Source: Defluviitaleaceae bacterium (lineage in GTDB: Bacteria; Bacillota; Clostridia; Lachnospirales; WQUN01). Taken from it: a stretch of DNA of 64,000 nucleotides. Positions within the stretch are counted from its first letter, which is position 1. Each line of letters opens with the position of its first letter. A model generated the notes under the pieces. It made no database searches. It was not told where the DNA came from and worked only from the letters and a program-made list of their open reading frames with translations. Location of the stretch: contig WRGY01000127.1 of NCBI GenBank assembly GCA_009786925.1, positions 62,001 through 126,000 of the forward strand, given 5' to 3'. Made by a program: the position numbers and the translations under genes. Positions 1 through 9,176 of the stretch are shown in pieces.

Positions 1-271
1 TAAACATTTCGTCAGCATCCACATACATAAACCATTTACCCTTAGCTTTTTTTACGGTATGGTTGCGCGCCCAAGAAAAATCATTGCGCCACTCAATGGT
101 ATGCACATTGTCTGTAAATTCTTTTGCGATTTCTACCGTTGTGTCTGTAGAGCCTGTATCATAAATAATCAGCTCACTATGCACAGCGTCTAAAATGGGC
201 TTTATGCCGGCAAGGCAGTCACGCAGATGGTTTTCTTCATTTTTTACAATCATACCTATAGAAAGTAACAC
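1..271 (-). CDS. GT2-family glycosyltransferase, N-terminal part only (runs off window start)
   Basis: Reverse strand reads (GTG)LLSIGMIVKNEENHLRDCLAGIKPILDAVHSELIIYDTGSTDTTVEIAKEF..., nearly the same as the N-terminus of the next two genes. Confidence 0.8.
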   Translation of the reverse strand, partial: MLLSIGMIVKNEENHLRDCLAGIKPILDAVHSELIIYDTGSTDTTVEIAKEFTDNVHTIEWRNDFSWARNHTVKKAKGKWFMYVDADEMF

Positions 272-288
272 TTTATCTGCCCCTTTTA

Positions 289-2217
289 CTATGCTTGCTT
301 TTCAAGTTCTTCCTTTGCTTTCTCTACTAAAAGCCACACCATATCCTTCATATCCGGGTTGATGGTGAGTGCAGAACGCAGGTTGCGCATATAGCTCAAC
401 ATGTCTCCGAGGTCTTTTTGCTGATATGCTGTGCCTACACAAAAAACGAAGGCATCATTTTCTGACAGAGACATTACATTTTGTGCAGAATATGCCTCGG
501 CTCTGTACACCATACCAAGGTATCTGTGATTTAGACGTATCATCATCTCGAAAAGTCTGATTTTTTCGTCATCCGACAATGTATTTTTTTCTTTTTCGAA
601 GGCAATGACAGCGAGGTTTGACATAAGCCTGTTAAGCTTAACAGACAAATTATCCCATTGACCCATATCAATAAATTTTTGTAATACGACATGGCTGTTT
701 TCGTTTGTAAAAATCAGAGCACGGACTAATCCCGTCGAATCCGTAATCTTCATGTTTTTTGCAAATTTAGAAAAATCTCTGGTCAGCTTCATGGCATAGA
801 AGATTGCATCGCCATAATGATGAGAAAAGGACTTGTCCGACCTTAGGAAATAATCAAGGCTTGTCGTGACCCCATCTGCCGCACGCAACAAATGCAAATG
901 CATGTAGTCGTCGTCTGCGTTTTGAAGTGACTTAGCTTCTGCCATGGCCTGTGATATATGTTTTTTAATCTCGTGGTCATTATTCATGCTCTCTATGGCG
1001 GTGATGATATTGTGATAGTTGTCAGAGCCATAGCCCGATTTAACCGCATATGAATACAGGGCCGGTATGTCGCTCCAACACTCACGCTCTATGCAGTCCT
1101 GCATATACAGTGAAAAGACATCAACTGTATCATCCTCACACTGAGGCAGATATTCCAGTGCGGTATCAAAGTCACAAGCCAGAGTGGCCGCCAGCACCAG
1201 GGTTTTTGTATGTTTTGTGCGTTTGTTCAAAATATCGCTCGGCATTACATGATAACTGGCGATTTCGGTATCAAGCTTGCCCTGTTGGTTTAAGTCAAAA
1301 TACTTTATTGTTTCTTTTGATATTTTTACTGCATCTTTGTGTTTCCCAAGCGTTGTGCAAGCGTTAGCATAGTGATGGTATATGATAACCAGAGCTTGGT
1401 GCATGTATTGTACATCTTTTAAATATTTTTTTGACGCAGTTATCGTTTCCTTGTACATTTTATTTGAATAATAATTTCTGATTAGCATGGTATTAAAAAC
1501 ATGATAAAATATGTTTTCCTGATTGTCACCCAAAATTTTGATGCCCTTTTTAATAAACTCGCGGGATTTAACAGGGTCGCGATTGCCGTAGTCCTGGGCG
1601 ATGAGTCCGATTGTACGCGGGTTTTTTGGGTCATCCTTGTGCATATCGAGCAAGAGTTTCATATTACGCTCGAATTTTTCTCTTGATTTTTTGCCACCTT
1701 CTAAGCCGGAATAATCGTAACCATGGTGGTCGGCTATACTCTCCAAGTGCTTCATCGGGAGTTTGTTATTTATTACTTCATGGATTTTGCCTTCAAAGCG
1801 AATGCCTTTTTCCATCTCATATAGGCGGAGGGGACGAAAATCAGCAGTCCTGCCATTGCCGATTATATTACGCCAACGATAGCTCGCACATTTATAATTT
1901 TTATATTCACCTGTATTAAAAAAGGAAATCAGGTCGGTAACGTCAGTAAACACCTCATCTGCGTCTACATACATAAACCACTCACCCTTGGACTTTTCCA
2001 ATGTGTGGTTACGCGCCCACGAAAAATCATCACGCCATTCTATAGAATGCACATGCTCGGTAAACTCTTTTGCGATTTGTACAGTCGCATCTGTAGAGCC
2101 TGTATCACAAATAATCAGCTCACTATGTACTGCATCCATAATGGGTTTTATGCTTTTTAGGCACGCACGCAGGTACTTCTCCTCGTTTTTGACTATCATA
2201 CCAATAGAAAGTAGCAT
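289..2217 (-). CDS. GT2-family glycosyltransferase with C-terminal TPR-like helical region
   Basis: MLLSIGMIVKNEEKYLRACLKSIKPIMDAVHSELIICDTGSTDATVQIAKEF...WFMYVDADEVF: GT-A nucleotide-binding and DxD-type motifs. Confidence 0.85.
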   Translation of the reverse strand: MLLSIGMIVKNEEKYLRACLKSIKPIMDAVHSELIICDTGSTDATVQIAKEFTEHVHSIEWRDDFSWARNHTLEKSKGEWFMYVDADEVFTDVTDLISFFNTGEYKNYKCASYRWRNIIGNGRTADFRPLRLYEMEKGIRFEGKIHEVINNKLPMKHLESIADHHGYDYSGLEGGKKSREKFERNMKLLLDMHKDDPKNPRTIGLIAQDYGNRDPVKSREFIKKGIKILGDNQENIFYHVFNTMLIRNYYSNKMYKETITASKKYLKDVQYMHQALVIIYHHYANACTTLGKHKDAVKISKETIKYFDLNQQGKLDTEIASYHVMPSDILNKRTKHTKTLVLAATLACDFDTALEYLPQCEDDTVDVFSLYMQDCIERECWSDIPALYSYAVKSGYGSDNYHNIITAIESMNNDHEIKKHISQAMAEAKSLQNADDDYMHLHLLRAADGVTTSLDYFLRSDKSFSHHYGDAIFYAMKLTRDFSKFAKNMKITDSTGLVRALIFTNENSHVVLQKFIDMGQWDNLSVKLNRLMSNLAVIAFEKEKNTLSDDEKIRLFEMMIRLNHRYLGMVYRAEAYSAQNVMSLSENDAFVFCVGTAYQQKDLGDMLSYMRNLRSALTINPDMKDMVWLLVEKAKEELEKQA

Positions 2218-2257
2218 GGTATCCCCCCTGCGGATTAATCGAAAATCATTCTAACAC

Positions 2258-2293
2258 AAAAAACCACCCATGTGAAGCTATTTGGGGTGGTTT
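2258..2293 (-). terminator. Rho-independent terminator overlapping the end of the 357-aa glycosyltransferase gene
   Basis: AAACCACCC / GGGTGGTTT stem; U-run on minus strand. Confidence 0.65.
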
Positions 2294-3351
2294 CCTGTGG
2301 CAAGTCCTGCCATGACTGCATCCATATCCGCGATAGATATTAAATTTGTTGAAACATATGACAGTATAAGAGGGTTAAGTTTTCCGCTTTCTTTTAAGTT
2401 GATGTATTCCTTGGTTTTATTGCCTGCGGCTATGGCCTCGTCATTCCTTTTTAGATAGATGAGGGACATCGTTTCGATACATTTTATATCAGGGGCATTT
2501 GCATAGACTATGGAGGTGGTGTCAAAATACTCCTTGGATAACCTTGCCACTGTTTCATAGTCCTTCATAAAATAATATTCATAAATAAGGCGATGCATAC
2601 ATGCATGATAATATGGGTCATTTGTTTTTTTGTCATAGAGGTCTGCACCCAGCTTATAATACTTTATGGCATCATCATTTCTGCCCAAACCCGTATACTC
2701 TTGACCCAAGTGAATAATCAGCCTTGCGTCATGCGGGCTATTCTTATACATCTCCAACATACTCGTAAGATTACGTTCGGATTTTGCAAGCTTTGCTTCT
2801 TCCGATTCGAAATAATATCCATAGTGGAGAAGCGAGCTTTTTAATGATTTTGTATGGGTAAACTGCTTGCTCACATACTCTGCACCGGTTAAGTTTTCAT
2901 GGATTTTGCCGGTCCAGCGCAAATCCTTTGACCGCTTAAAGAGCTTTCTTGTATTGATGATTTGATACTCGTTTGTGTTTTTAGTAGCCACATTTTTTTG
3001 TATTATTGTTGCACACACAAAATTTTTATATTCCCCTGATTGAAAAAATTTAATTATGTCACTTACATCCTCGTATATTTCGTCAGCGTCCACATACATA
3101 TACCATTTGCCTCTTGCTCTTTCCAAGGTTTTGTTGCGGGCATGTGCAAAATCGTTTTCCCACTTTGTTTCCAACACCTTGGACGTAAATTCTTTTGCAA
3201 TAGAAACAGTACTGTCAGTACTGCCTGTGTCATTGATTATAAGCTCTGCGTCTATGCTGTCGAGTATAGGTTTGATTGCCTCCAGGCAGTCGCGCAGACG
3301 CTTTTCTTCGTTTTTTACAATCATGCTGATGGTAAGTAACATGTAACCCAC
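2278..3351 (-). CDS. GT2-family glycosyltransferase (third tandem paralogue)
   Basis: MLLTISMIVKNEEKRLRDCLEAIKPILDSIDAELIINDTGSTDSTVSIAKEF...WYMYVDADEIYEDVSD; start probably 3342. Confidence 0.85.
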   Translation of the reverse strand: MGYMLLTISMIVKNEEKRLRDCLEAIKPILDSIDAELIINDTGSTDSTVSIAKEFTSKVLETKWENDFAHARNKTLERARGKWYMYVDADEIYEDVSDIIKFFQSGEYKNFVCATIIQKNVATKNTNEYQIINTRKLFKRSKDLRWTGKIHENLTGAEYVSKQFTHTKSLKSSLLHYGYYFESEEAKLAKSERNLTSMLEMYKNSPHDARLIIHLGQEYTGLGRNDDAIKYYKLGADLYDKKTNDPYYHACMHRLIYEYYFMKDYETVARLSKEYFDTTSIVYANAPDIKCIETMSLIYLKRNDEAIAAGNKTKEYINLKESGKLNPLILSYVSTNLISIADMDAVMAGLATGNHPK

Positions 3352-3372
3352 ATCCTATGTTTTAATTTAATT

Positions 3373-3662
3373 TTAAGAAAACATGGCATATACTTTTTCT
3401 GCCAACTGCAAGGCTTCCATGGATTGTGCCTCTGTCAATTCAAAATAAGATACAGTCGTCTTGGCTTGTGTAATGTCATCAACATATAATCGCTTGCCTT
3501 GCCGTGTTTTTCTATATATGATTTCAAGCATTTTTCTACCGCTTGCTCGCTAAACCTTCCACTTGCACAGTAATCGTCTACATCATGCATATGTTTTGCA
3601 CGCATTAAATCCTTTTGCGCAATATAAAGATAGCTACCTATCTCCGCCATAACAACACCCAC
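3373..3662 (-). pseudogene. HEPN-domain-like small protein, frameshifted
   Basis: ORF MGVVMAEIGSYLYIAQKDLMRAKHMHDVDDYCASGRFSEQAVEKCLKSYIEK is HEPN-like. The continuation LYVDDITQAKTTVSYFELTEAQSMEALQLAEKVYAMFS* sits in another frame directly after an AAAAA run. Confidence 0.6.
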
Positions 3663-3688
3663 TTTTCGCCATTATATTATCCGACGCA

Positions 3689-3722
3689 TAAAAAAACAAC
3701 CCCGGATTTCTCCGAGGTTGTT
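3689..3722 (-). terminator. Rho-independent terminator of flagellin gene
   Basis: AACAACCTCGG / CCGGGGTTGTT then T7 on minus strand. Confidence 0.75.
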
Positions 3723-3751
3723 CTCTTTTATACAACTTGGTTTGGCTAATA

Positions 3752-5110
3752 TTAGCGAAGAAGTTGTAGAAGGTTTTGAGGCATTTGGTTTGCTTGAGAA
3801 AGCATAGATACAGAAGCTTGTTGAAGAACGTTTGACATTGTAAATCTCATCATTTCGCGAGCAACGTCTGCGTTTCTTACGCGGCTTTCTGAATCTTGCA
3901 GGTTTTCACTAGAGATATCCAAGCTTCTCATGGTGAAGTCCATACGGTTTTGTACAGCACCGAGGTTAGCACGTACACGGCTGATGTCGTCGATAGAAGC
4001 GTCTACCGCACCGATGAAGCCTGTGATACGAACACCGCTACCGATACCGCTACCGCTTGCAGCTGCTGCCATTGCGGGAGCAAGAGAAGATACTGTCCAA
4101 CCTGCACCTGCCACTGCGCGAGATACTGTCTCGAAGTCGAAGTTAATACCTTGAGAAGAGTTTGCGCCTACTTGGAAGAATGCAATGTTGTCACCGCTGG
4201 AATCAGAGTTTACAAATTGACGTACTTGTGTTTGTACAGAGTTGAATGCTTCGCGGATGATGTTACCACCAATGTTGGTTTGGAGTGAGTTGATAGCTGT
4301 GTTGATTTCGCCAAGGCGAGAATTCAATGCAGCAAGAACTTGAGCTTGAGACTCACTTCCGGCAGCCCATGTAGCTTCTGTGAAGTCAAGACCACTTAAC
4401 CATGTCTCAATGTCAGAAGCTTCCAATCCTTCAAGACCGCCTACTTGTGGCAAGCAACCATGGTTAGCCATAACCTCGTCAATGTCTCTGTTAGCGCGTG
4501 CGAGGATGGTAACAATCGCACCTCTTGCAGCTGTGCTTGTAGCATCGAGAGCAGATACAGCGTCAATCGCAGCGAGTGTTGTTTCGCGCATTTCGTTGAG
4601 TGTAGCAGCTGTGATTTCAACAATACGACCGGAAATAACCATGTCACCTGTAGCTTCAACTACAGATTCAGGGTCAATCGCGGGACCCATAGCAAGTACG
4701 CGGTTTGTGTTAAACTCTACGCGGTTTTGCATGGAGAGGATTTCTGTGCCGAGCTGGCTGATTTCTTGCATAATCAGACCACGTTGGTCTTGTGTGTTTG
4801 TGTCGTTAGAAGCTTGAACCATAAGCTCGCGTACACGTTGAAGCATGTTACCGATTTCTTCAAGACCGCCCTCTGTTGTAAGAAGCATAGATTGACCGTC
4901 TTGTGCGTTGCGGCTTGCTTGGTCAAGGCCGCGGATTTGGGCGCGCATGTTTTCAGAGATTGCAAGCCCTGCAGCGTCGTCTGCTGCACTGTTGATGCGG
5001 AAACCGCTAGAAAGACGGTTTGTCGCTCTTTGTTGGTCCATACCAACGTTTTTCATGTTTCTGTGCGCGTTGAGCGCGAAGATGTTTGTTCTTACCACCA
5101 TGTTTGACAT
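3752..5110 (-). CDS. hag: Flagellin
   Basis: Conserved N-terminus (RTNIFALNAHRNMKNV...RLSSGFRINSAADDAAGLAISENMRAQIRGL) and C-terminus (ESRVRNADVAREMMRFTMSNVLQQASVSMLSQANQMPQNLLQLLR). Confidence 0.97.
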   Translation of the reverse strand: MSNMVVRTNIFALNAHRNMKNVGMDQQRATNRLSSGFRINSAADDAAGLAISENMRAQIRGLDQASRNAQDGQSMLLTTEGGLEEIGNMLQRVRELMVQASNDTNTQDQRGLIMQEISQLGTEILSMQNRVEFNTNRVLAMGPAIDPESVVEATGDMVISGRIVEITAATLNEMRETTLAAIDAVSALDATSTAARGAIVTILARANRDIDEVMANHGCLPQVGGLEGLEASDIETWLSGLDFTEATWAAGSESQAQVLAALNSRLGEINTAINSLQTNIGGNIIREAFNSVQTQVRQFVNSDSSGDNIAFFQVGANSSQGINFDFETVSRAVAGAGWTVSSLAPAMAAAASGSGIGSGVRITGFIGAVDASIDDISRVRANLGAVQNRMDFTMRSLDISSENLQDSESRVRNADVAREMMRFTMSNVLQQASVSMLSQANQMPQNLLQLLR

Positions 5111-5155
5111 AATTTTACCTCCTTGGTTTATGGCAATGTCGCGCCATGTTATTTC

Positions 5156-5170
5156 CCCACTTCCTGTGGG
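5156..5170 (-). promoter_or_regulatory. Candidate CsrA-binding hairpin in flagellin leader
   Basis: Minus strand CCCAC-AGGAA-GTGGG: perfect 5-bp stem with AGGA in the loop, about 45 nt before the start codon; SD AAGGAGGT at 5117-5124. Confidence 0.6.
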
Positions 5171-5243
5171 TCAGTCATTAAGACCGGGAGATGTGTATGG
5201 CTACACGCCTTCCGCTACTAACGACTCTCTTGTCTTGATAAGT

Positions 5244-5270
5244 ATATCGGCATAGAAATTATTTACTTAA
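5244..5270 (-). promoter_or_regulatory. Candidate sigma-D/sigma-28 promoter for flagellin
   Basis: Minus strand TTAAG-N14-GCCGATAT; -10 element matches the GCCGATAT consensus. Confidence 0.7.
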
Positions 5271-5287
5271 TAGTTTTTTTTAAATAA

Positions 5288-5476
5288 TCAAAAATCATCT
5301 TCTTGTTCAACCAGCTGTTCAACATACGCAATATCTTCTTTGCTCATGCCTGCTTTTGCACGGCTGATTAGGCGGCTTAGACCTTTAAAACTCACACCTT
5401 CATTAGCCTTTTTGAACATAAGCAAGTCAAAAAGTCTTTCTTTTTGGATGACTTGTATCTCCAACAGGTTTGGCAT
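5288..5476 (-). CDS. Small hypothetical protein (62 aa)
   Basis: Open frame with upstream RBS-like gaggtgg. Confidence 0.5.
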   Translation of the reverse strand: MPNLLEIQVIQKERLFDLLMFKKANEGVSFKGLSRLISRAKAGMSKEDIAYVEQLVEQEDDF

Positions 5477-5589
5477 TTAGACCACCTCGTGAGTAACATT
5501 ATAGCATCATGTAAATATAATGCAATATGGAATATTTTTCCCTTTGCGGAATACTTTCCGCATCTTGTGACTATATTTAGAGGTAGGGA

Positions 5590-5856
5590 GTGATTTTTAT
5601 GACTGCAATTTTGACTATGAAAAAGGAAAAGAGGCTCCGCAAGCGGCTTACTAAGGAGGATATTGAAATAGTAGCGGCTTTGGAAGCATTGCAAAATGAC
5701 ATGGAATTTTTAAATAATTGTTTTGACCATGCTACCGACCCTGTTTTGGTGGACAGCCTTGTGTATGAGATAAAGGCGGCTAATTTGAAATATCAATACT
5801 ACTTAAATATGTGCAAAGAAAAAGGTATAGTCCATGGGAATATACCTCGGAGGTAG
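5590..5856 (+). CDS. DUF2508 (YaaL-like) family protein
   Basis: KRLRKRLTKEDIEIVAALEALQNDMEFLNNCFDHATDPVLVDSLVYEIKAANLKYQYYL; sits just upstream of bofA. Confidence 0.75.
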   Translation: MIFMTAILTMKKEKRLRKRLTKEDIEIVAALEALQNDMEFLNNCFDHATDPVLVDSLVYEIKAANLKYQYYLNMCKEKGIVHGNIPRR

Positions 5857-5860
5857 TGAT

Positions 5861-6100
5861 ATGGTTTGGATTTTTGTTGCGTTGGGCTTTTTTGCTTTTT
5901 TGTTTTATACACGCCAGTTTAGGTGGCTTGGCAGGGTCGTAAAAAACTCTGCGCTGGGCGTGGCAGGGATTTTGGCTTTTAATTTTTTGCTTAGTGGTTA
6001 CGGGATTGCTGTAGGGATAAATGTGGTTACGGTGTTGGTGGTGGGATTGTTGGGTGTGCCGGGGATTTTGATGCTGTATGCTACACGGCTGATATTGTAG
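5861..6100 (+). CDS. bofA: Pro-sigma-K processing inhibitor BofA
   Basis: MVWIFVALGFFAFLFYTRQFRWLGRVVKNSALGVAGILAFNFLLSGYGIAVGINVVTVLVVGLLGVPGILMLYATRLIL; RBS ggagg before the 5861 ATG; ORF track start is 5834. Confidence 0.8.
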   Translation: MVWIFVALGFFAFLFYTRQFRWLGRVVKNSALGVAGILAFNFLLSGYGIAVGINVVTVLVVGLLGVPGILMLYATRLIL

Positions 6101-6659
6101 CCCTGCTCCCGGGTTTTGTTATGGGGAGACCCTGTTTACATAGAGGGCATTCTTCGGGGGCGTAGGATACTATTTCTTTTGTGAGGGCGGATACTATTTT
6201 TGTGCCAAAATCTGCTTTGCCGCCGCTACGGTTTAGGATTAGCCCAACGCCTACGATTTCCGCGCCTTTTTCTTTTGCGATTTTAAGGATTTCTACTACT
6301 GTGCCGCCTGTGGTTACGACATCTTCTGCTACTACCACACGCGCACCCTGTGGGATTTCGAAGCCACGACGCAGGGTCATCACACCCTCTTCTCGCTCTG
6401 CAAAAATGCTTTTCGCGCCCAATGCACGAGAAAGCTCGTAGCCCCACACTATTCCGCCTATGGCGGGCGCAAGCACTATGTCTACCTTTTCTCCTGCAAA
6501 ACCCTCGGCTACGATTTTGGCCAGCTCCTCTGTGTACTCGGGAAATTGCAAGACGCGAGCGCATTGCATATACTGCTCGCCATGGCGACCCGATGTGTAT
6601 AAAAAGTGTCCGCTCAGCAACGCATCTGCCTTTGTCAAAACCTCTTCTGCTCTGGTCAT
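6081..6659 (-). CDS. pyrE: Orotate phosphoribosyltransferase
   Basis: PRPP motif VVVAEDVVTTGGTV; operon context. Confidence 0.92.
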   Translation of the reverse strand: MTRAEEVLTKADALLSGHFLYTSGRHGEQYMQCARVLQFPEYTEELAKIVAEGFAGEKVDIVLAPAIGGIVWGYELSRALGAKSIFAEREEGVMTLRRGFEIPQGARVVVAEDVVTTGGTVVEILKIAKEKGAEIVGVGLILNRSGGKADFGTKIVSALTKEIVSYAPEECPLCKQGLPITKPGSRATISAV

Positions 6660-7561
6660 ACGATAATCCCCTTTATCTCATCAAGATTTTTTATGTTTTC
6701 TCTTTGCATATAGTCGATAATACCGTCAAGCATCTCTGTGGTGGCTTTTGGGTTTGTAAAATTTGCGGTGCCTACGGATACCGCTGTCGCACCCGCCATT
6801 ATAAATTCTATTGCATCCTCCCATGTGGACGCACCTCCCGTACCAATTATGGGGAGTGATGTAACCTTTGACACTTGGTAGACCATGCGGACGGCGACGG
6901 GCTTTATTGCAGGGCCCGAAAGACCGCCTATTTTGTTGCCCAATACGGGCTTTTTTTTGTGTATGTCTATTTTCATGCCGAGGAGGGTGTTGATGAGGCA
7001 TAGCGCGTCTGCGCCGCCCGCTTCTGCGGCTTTGGCTATGGCGGTGATGTCTGTTACATTTGGGCTTAGTTTGACAATAAGCGGGACGGAGGCGACCTTT
7101 TTTACTGCGCGAGTCACTTCTTCTGCCGCTTTGGGGTCTGTCCCCATTGCCATGCCTCCCGCCTTTACGTTTGGACATGAAATATTAAGCTCAAAAAAAT
7201 GGATTCCATCCACACCTTCGAAGTCGCGAGCCACAGCCACATAGTCCTCCACTGTGCGACCGCATAGGTTTACGATGACCTTTACGCCTTTTTCTGCAAT
7301 GGTACGCAAGAAGGGCAGGTCATTTTTTATAAATGCCTTTGCACCCGGGTTTTGCAGACCTACGGCATTTAGAATCCCGCCATGGGTTTCGGCAATACGC
7401 GGCGGCGGGTTGCCTTGCCATGGCTCGTGGGATACACCCTTTACCGTGATTGCGCCAAGCCGCGAAAGGTCGTTAAACTTGGCATATTCCTGCCCGCTCC
7501 CAAATGTACCCGACGCGGTTACGATGGGACTTTTTAGGGTGATGCCCGCTATATTTACCAT
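6656..7561 (-). CDS. pyrD: Dihydroorotate dehydrogenase, catalytic subunit (class 1B)
   Basis: FELNISCPNVKAGG; ALCLINTLLGMKIDI; IIGTGGASTWEDAIEFIMAGATAVSVGTANF. Confidence 0.93.
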   Translation of the reverse strand: MVNIAGITLKSPIVTASGTFGSGQEYAKFNDLSRLGAITVKGVSHEPWQGNPPPRIAETHGGILNAVGLQNPGAKAFIKNDLPFLRTIAEKGVKVIVNLCGRTVEDYVAVARDFEGVDGIHFFELNISCPNVKAGGMAMGTDPKAAEEVTRAVKKVASVPLIVKLSPNVTDITAIAKAAEAGGADALCLINTLLGMKIDIHKKKPVLGNKIGGLSGPAIKPVAVRMVYQVSKVTSLPIIGTGGASTWEDAIEFIMAGATAVSVGTANFTNPKATTEMLDGIIDYMQRENIKNLDEIKGIIV

Positions 7562-8328
7562 TACAGAAACACCTCCTTTGCATCAAAAACAGGGCCTTCG
7601 CAACATACACGAGCATATTGCTCCCCTACCCTGATGACACAGCCCACGCATGTACCTATGCCGCAAGCCATACGTTGTTCCATGGATACTTGGCAGGGAA
7701 TGGCGGCGCGTGCGGCGAGGGCAGAAACAGCATGGAGCATCGGCTCGGGGCCGCAGGCAAAGATTTGTTCATAGTTTTGCGGCTCAAAGATGTCGGTGAC
7801 AAAACCACGATGTCCGTGACTGCCGTCCTCGGTGGCTATATGGACTTCGCCGTTTTTGAGTGCGCGGAATTTTTCCGCAAGAATGGGCGCGGAACGGAAG
7901 CCAAGATAAACATCGGTTGCTATGGAAAGCGAAGCCAAAGTCTTTGCAAGATGATACAGGGGCGGAGTGCCTATTCCCCCACCGACAATAGCCGCTTTTT
8001 TTGCATTAGCGGGAATGGTGAAGCCGTTCCCCAGAGGGGCAAGGATTTTTATTTCTTGCCCTGATTGCATTTGCGATAAAACCAAGGTGCCTTTTCCCAC
8101 TACTTGGTAGATTATTTCAATTTCGTTGTCGTTTATGTCATGTATGCTGATTGGGCGCGGGAGAAGGAGTTCGCCCTTATCCAAATATACCATTATAAAT
8201 TGCCCCGACTTCGCGCTTTTTGCAACATCGGGGGCAGCGACTTTCACAGAGAAAATATCGGGAGAAATGCAGTGATTATCACGTATTGAAACCTTTAACC
8301 AAAACGACAAACTTCCATCATTTTCCAT
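7561..8328 (-). CDS. pyrK: Dihydroorotate dehydrogenase electron transfer subunit
   Basis: FAD/NAD domain and C-terminal MACGIGTCVGCVIRV...ARVCCEGPVFDAKEV; start set to MENDGS; the ORF-track extension to 8484 is unlikely. Confidence 0.9.
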   Translation of the reverse strand: MENDGSLSFWLKVSIRDNHCISPDIFSVKVAAPDVAKSAKSGQFIMVYLDKGELLLPRPISIHDINDNEIEIIYQVVGKGTLVLSQMQSGQEIKILAPLGNGFTIPANAKKAAIVGGGIGTPPLYHLAKTLASLSIATDVYLGFRSAPILAEKFRALKNGEVHIATEDGSHGHRGFVTDIFEPQNYEQIFACGPEPMLHAVSALAARAAIPCQVSMEQRMACGIGTCVGCVIRVGEQYARVCCEGPVFDAKEVFL

Positions 8329-9176
8329 TACATGTATGCCTCCAAGTCCTTCTTCATATCCAACACGGCTTCTCGGGCGGCCTTTGCATAGTCTTTTTCG
8401 CTTGCGGCAAATTTCTTTGTTTGGTACGCGCTCGTGATTCCGCGGGAGCTGTTTACAATCGCGCCGTATCGGTCGCCGGCCCACAGCCCGGCGAGGTCAC
8501 TCCCGCTACCGCCTTGCGCGCCGTATCCCGGAACCAAAAAGAATGTATGCGGCATGGACTTTCGGAGTGTCAGGGCTTCTTGCGGGTGAGTAGCACCCAC
8601 TACCGCACCAAGCGCGCTATACCCCATTTCGCCCATCAGCGGCTCGCCCCATTTGCTTACGAGTTCACCCACATGCATATATAGTGGTTGTCCGTTTTGC
8701 ATGGGAAGGTCTTGTATATCGCGGCTACCCTTGTTAGATGTTTTTACAAGAATAAAAAGTCCCTTGTCGTGCTTTTTGCAATCAGAAAAATATGGCTCCA
8801 CCGAGTCGTAGCCCATGTATGGGTTTATTGTAACAAAATCTGCCGTAGCATGTGCAGACGAGCCAAGATGTGCCTCAGAATAAGCCTCGGCGGTGCTTGC
8901 AATATCGCCGCGCTTTATATCTGCTATGACAATGAGGCCTTTGCTCTGCGCGTATTCTATTGTACGGAAATAGCATTCCAGCCCCGATATACCGTGTCGC
9001 TCGTACATGGCGATTTGCGGCTTTACAGCAGGGACAATGTCGTAGATTTCGTCGATTATACCTTTGTTAAACTCAAAAAATGTGTCGGCAGGTATTTGGT
9101 CAAGGCGTGGGTCAAGCCCCACGACTATGGGTGCGCGTGTTTCTTGAATTTTTGTGATTAGGCGGTCTATTAGCAT
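8328..9176 (-). CDS. pyrF: Orotidine 5'-phosphate decarboxylase
   Basis: APIVVGLDPRLDQIP...GLIVIADIKRGDIASTAEAYS...LVPGYGAQGGSGSDLAG. Confidence 0.93.
   Translation of the reverse strand: MLIDRLITKIQETRAPIVVGLDPRLDQIPADTFFEFNKGIIDEIYDIVPAVKPQIAMYERHGISGLECYFRTIEYAQSKGLIVIADIKRGDIASTAEAYSEAHLGSSAHATADFVTINPYMGYDSVEPYFSDCKKHDKGLFILVKTSNKGSRDIQDLPMQNGQPLYMHVGELVSKWGEPLMGEMGYSALGAVVGATHPQEALTLRKSMPHTFFLVPGYGAQGGSGSDLAGLWAGDRYGAIVNSSRGITSAYQTKKFAASEKDYAKAAREAVLDMKKDLEAYM

Noticed and set aside
3896-5255. Plus-strand ORFs opposite flagellin (130, 74, 145, 220, 115 aa)
   Set aside because: Shadow ORFs antisense to a certain flagellin gene; Cys/Ser-rich composition, no RBS, no family resemblance.
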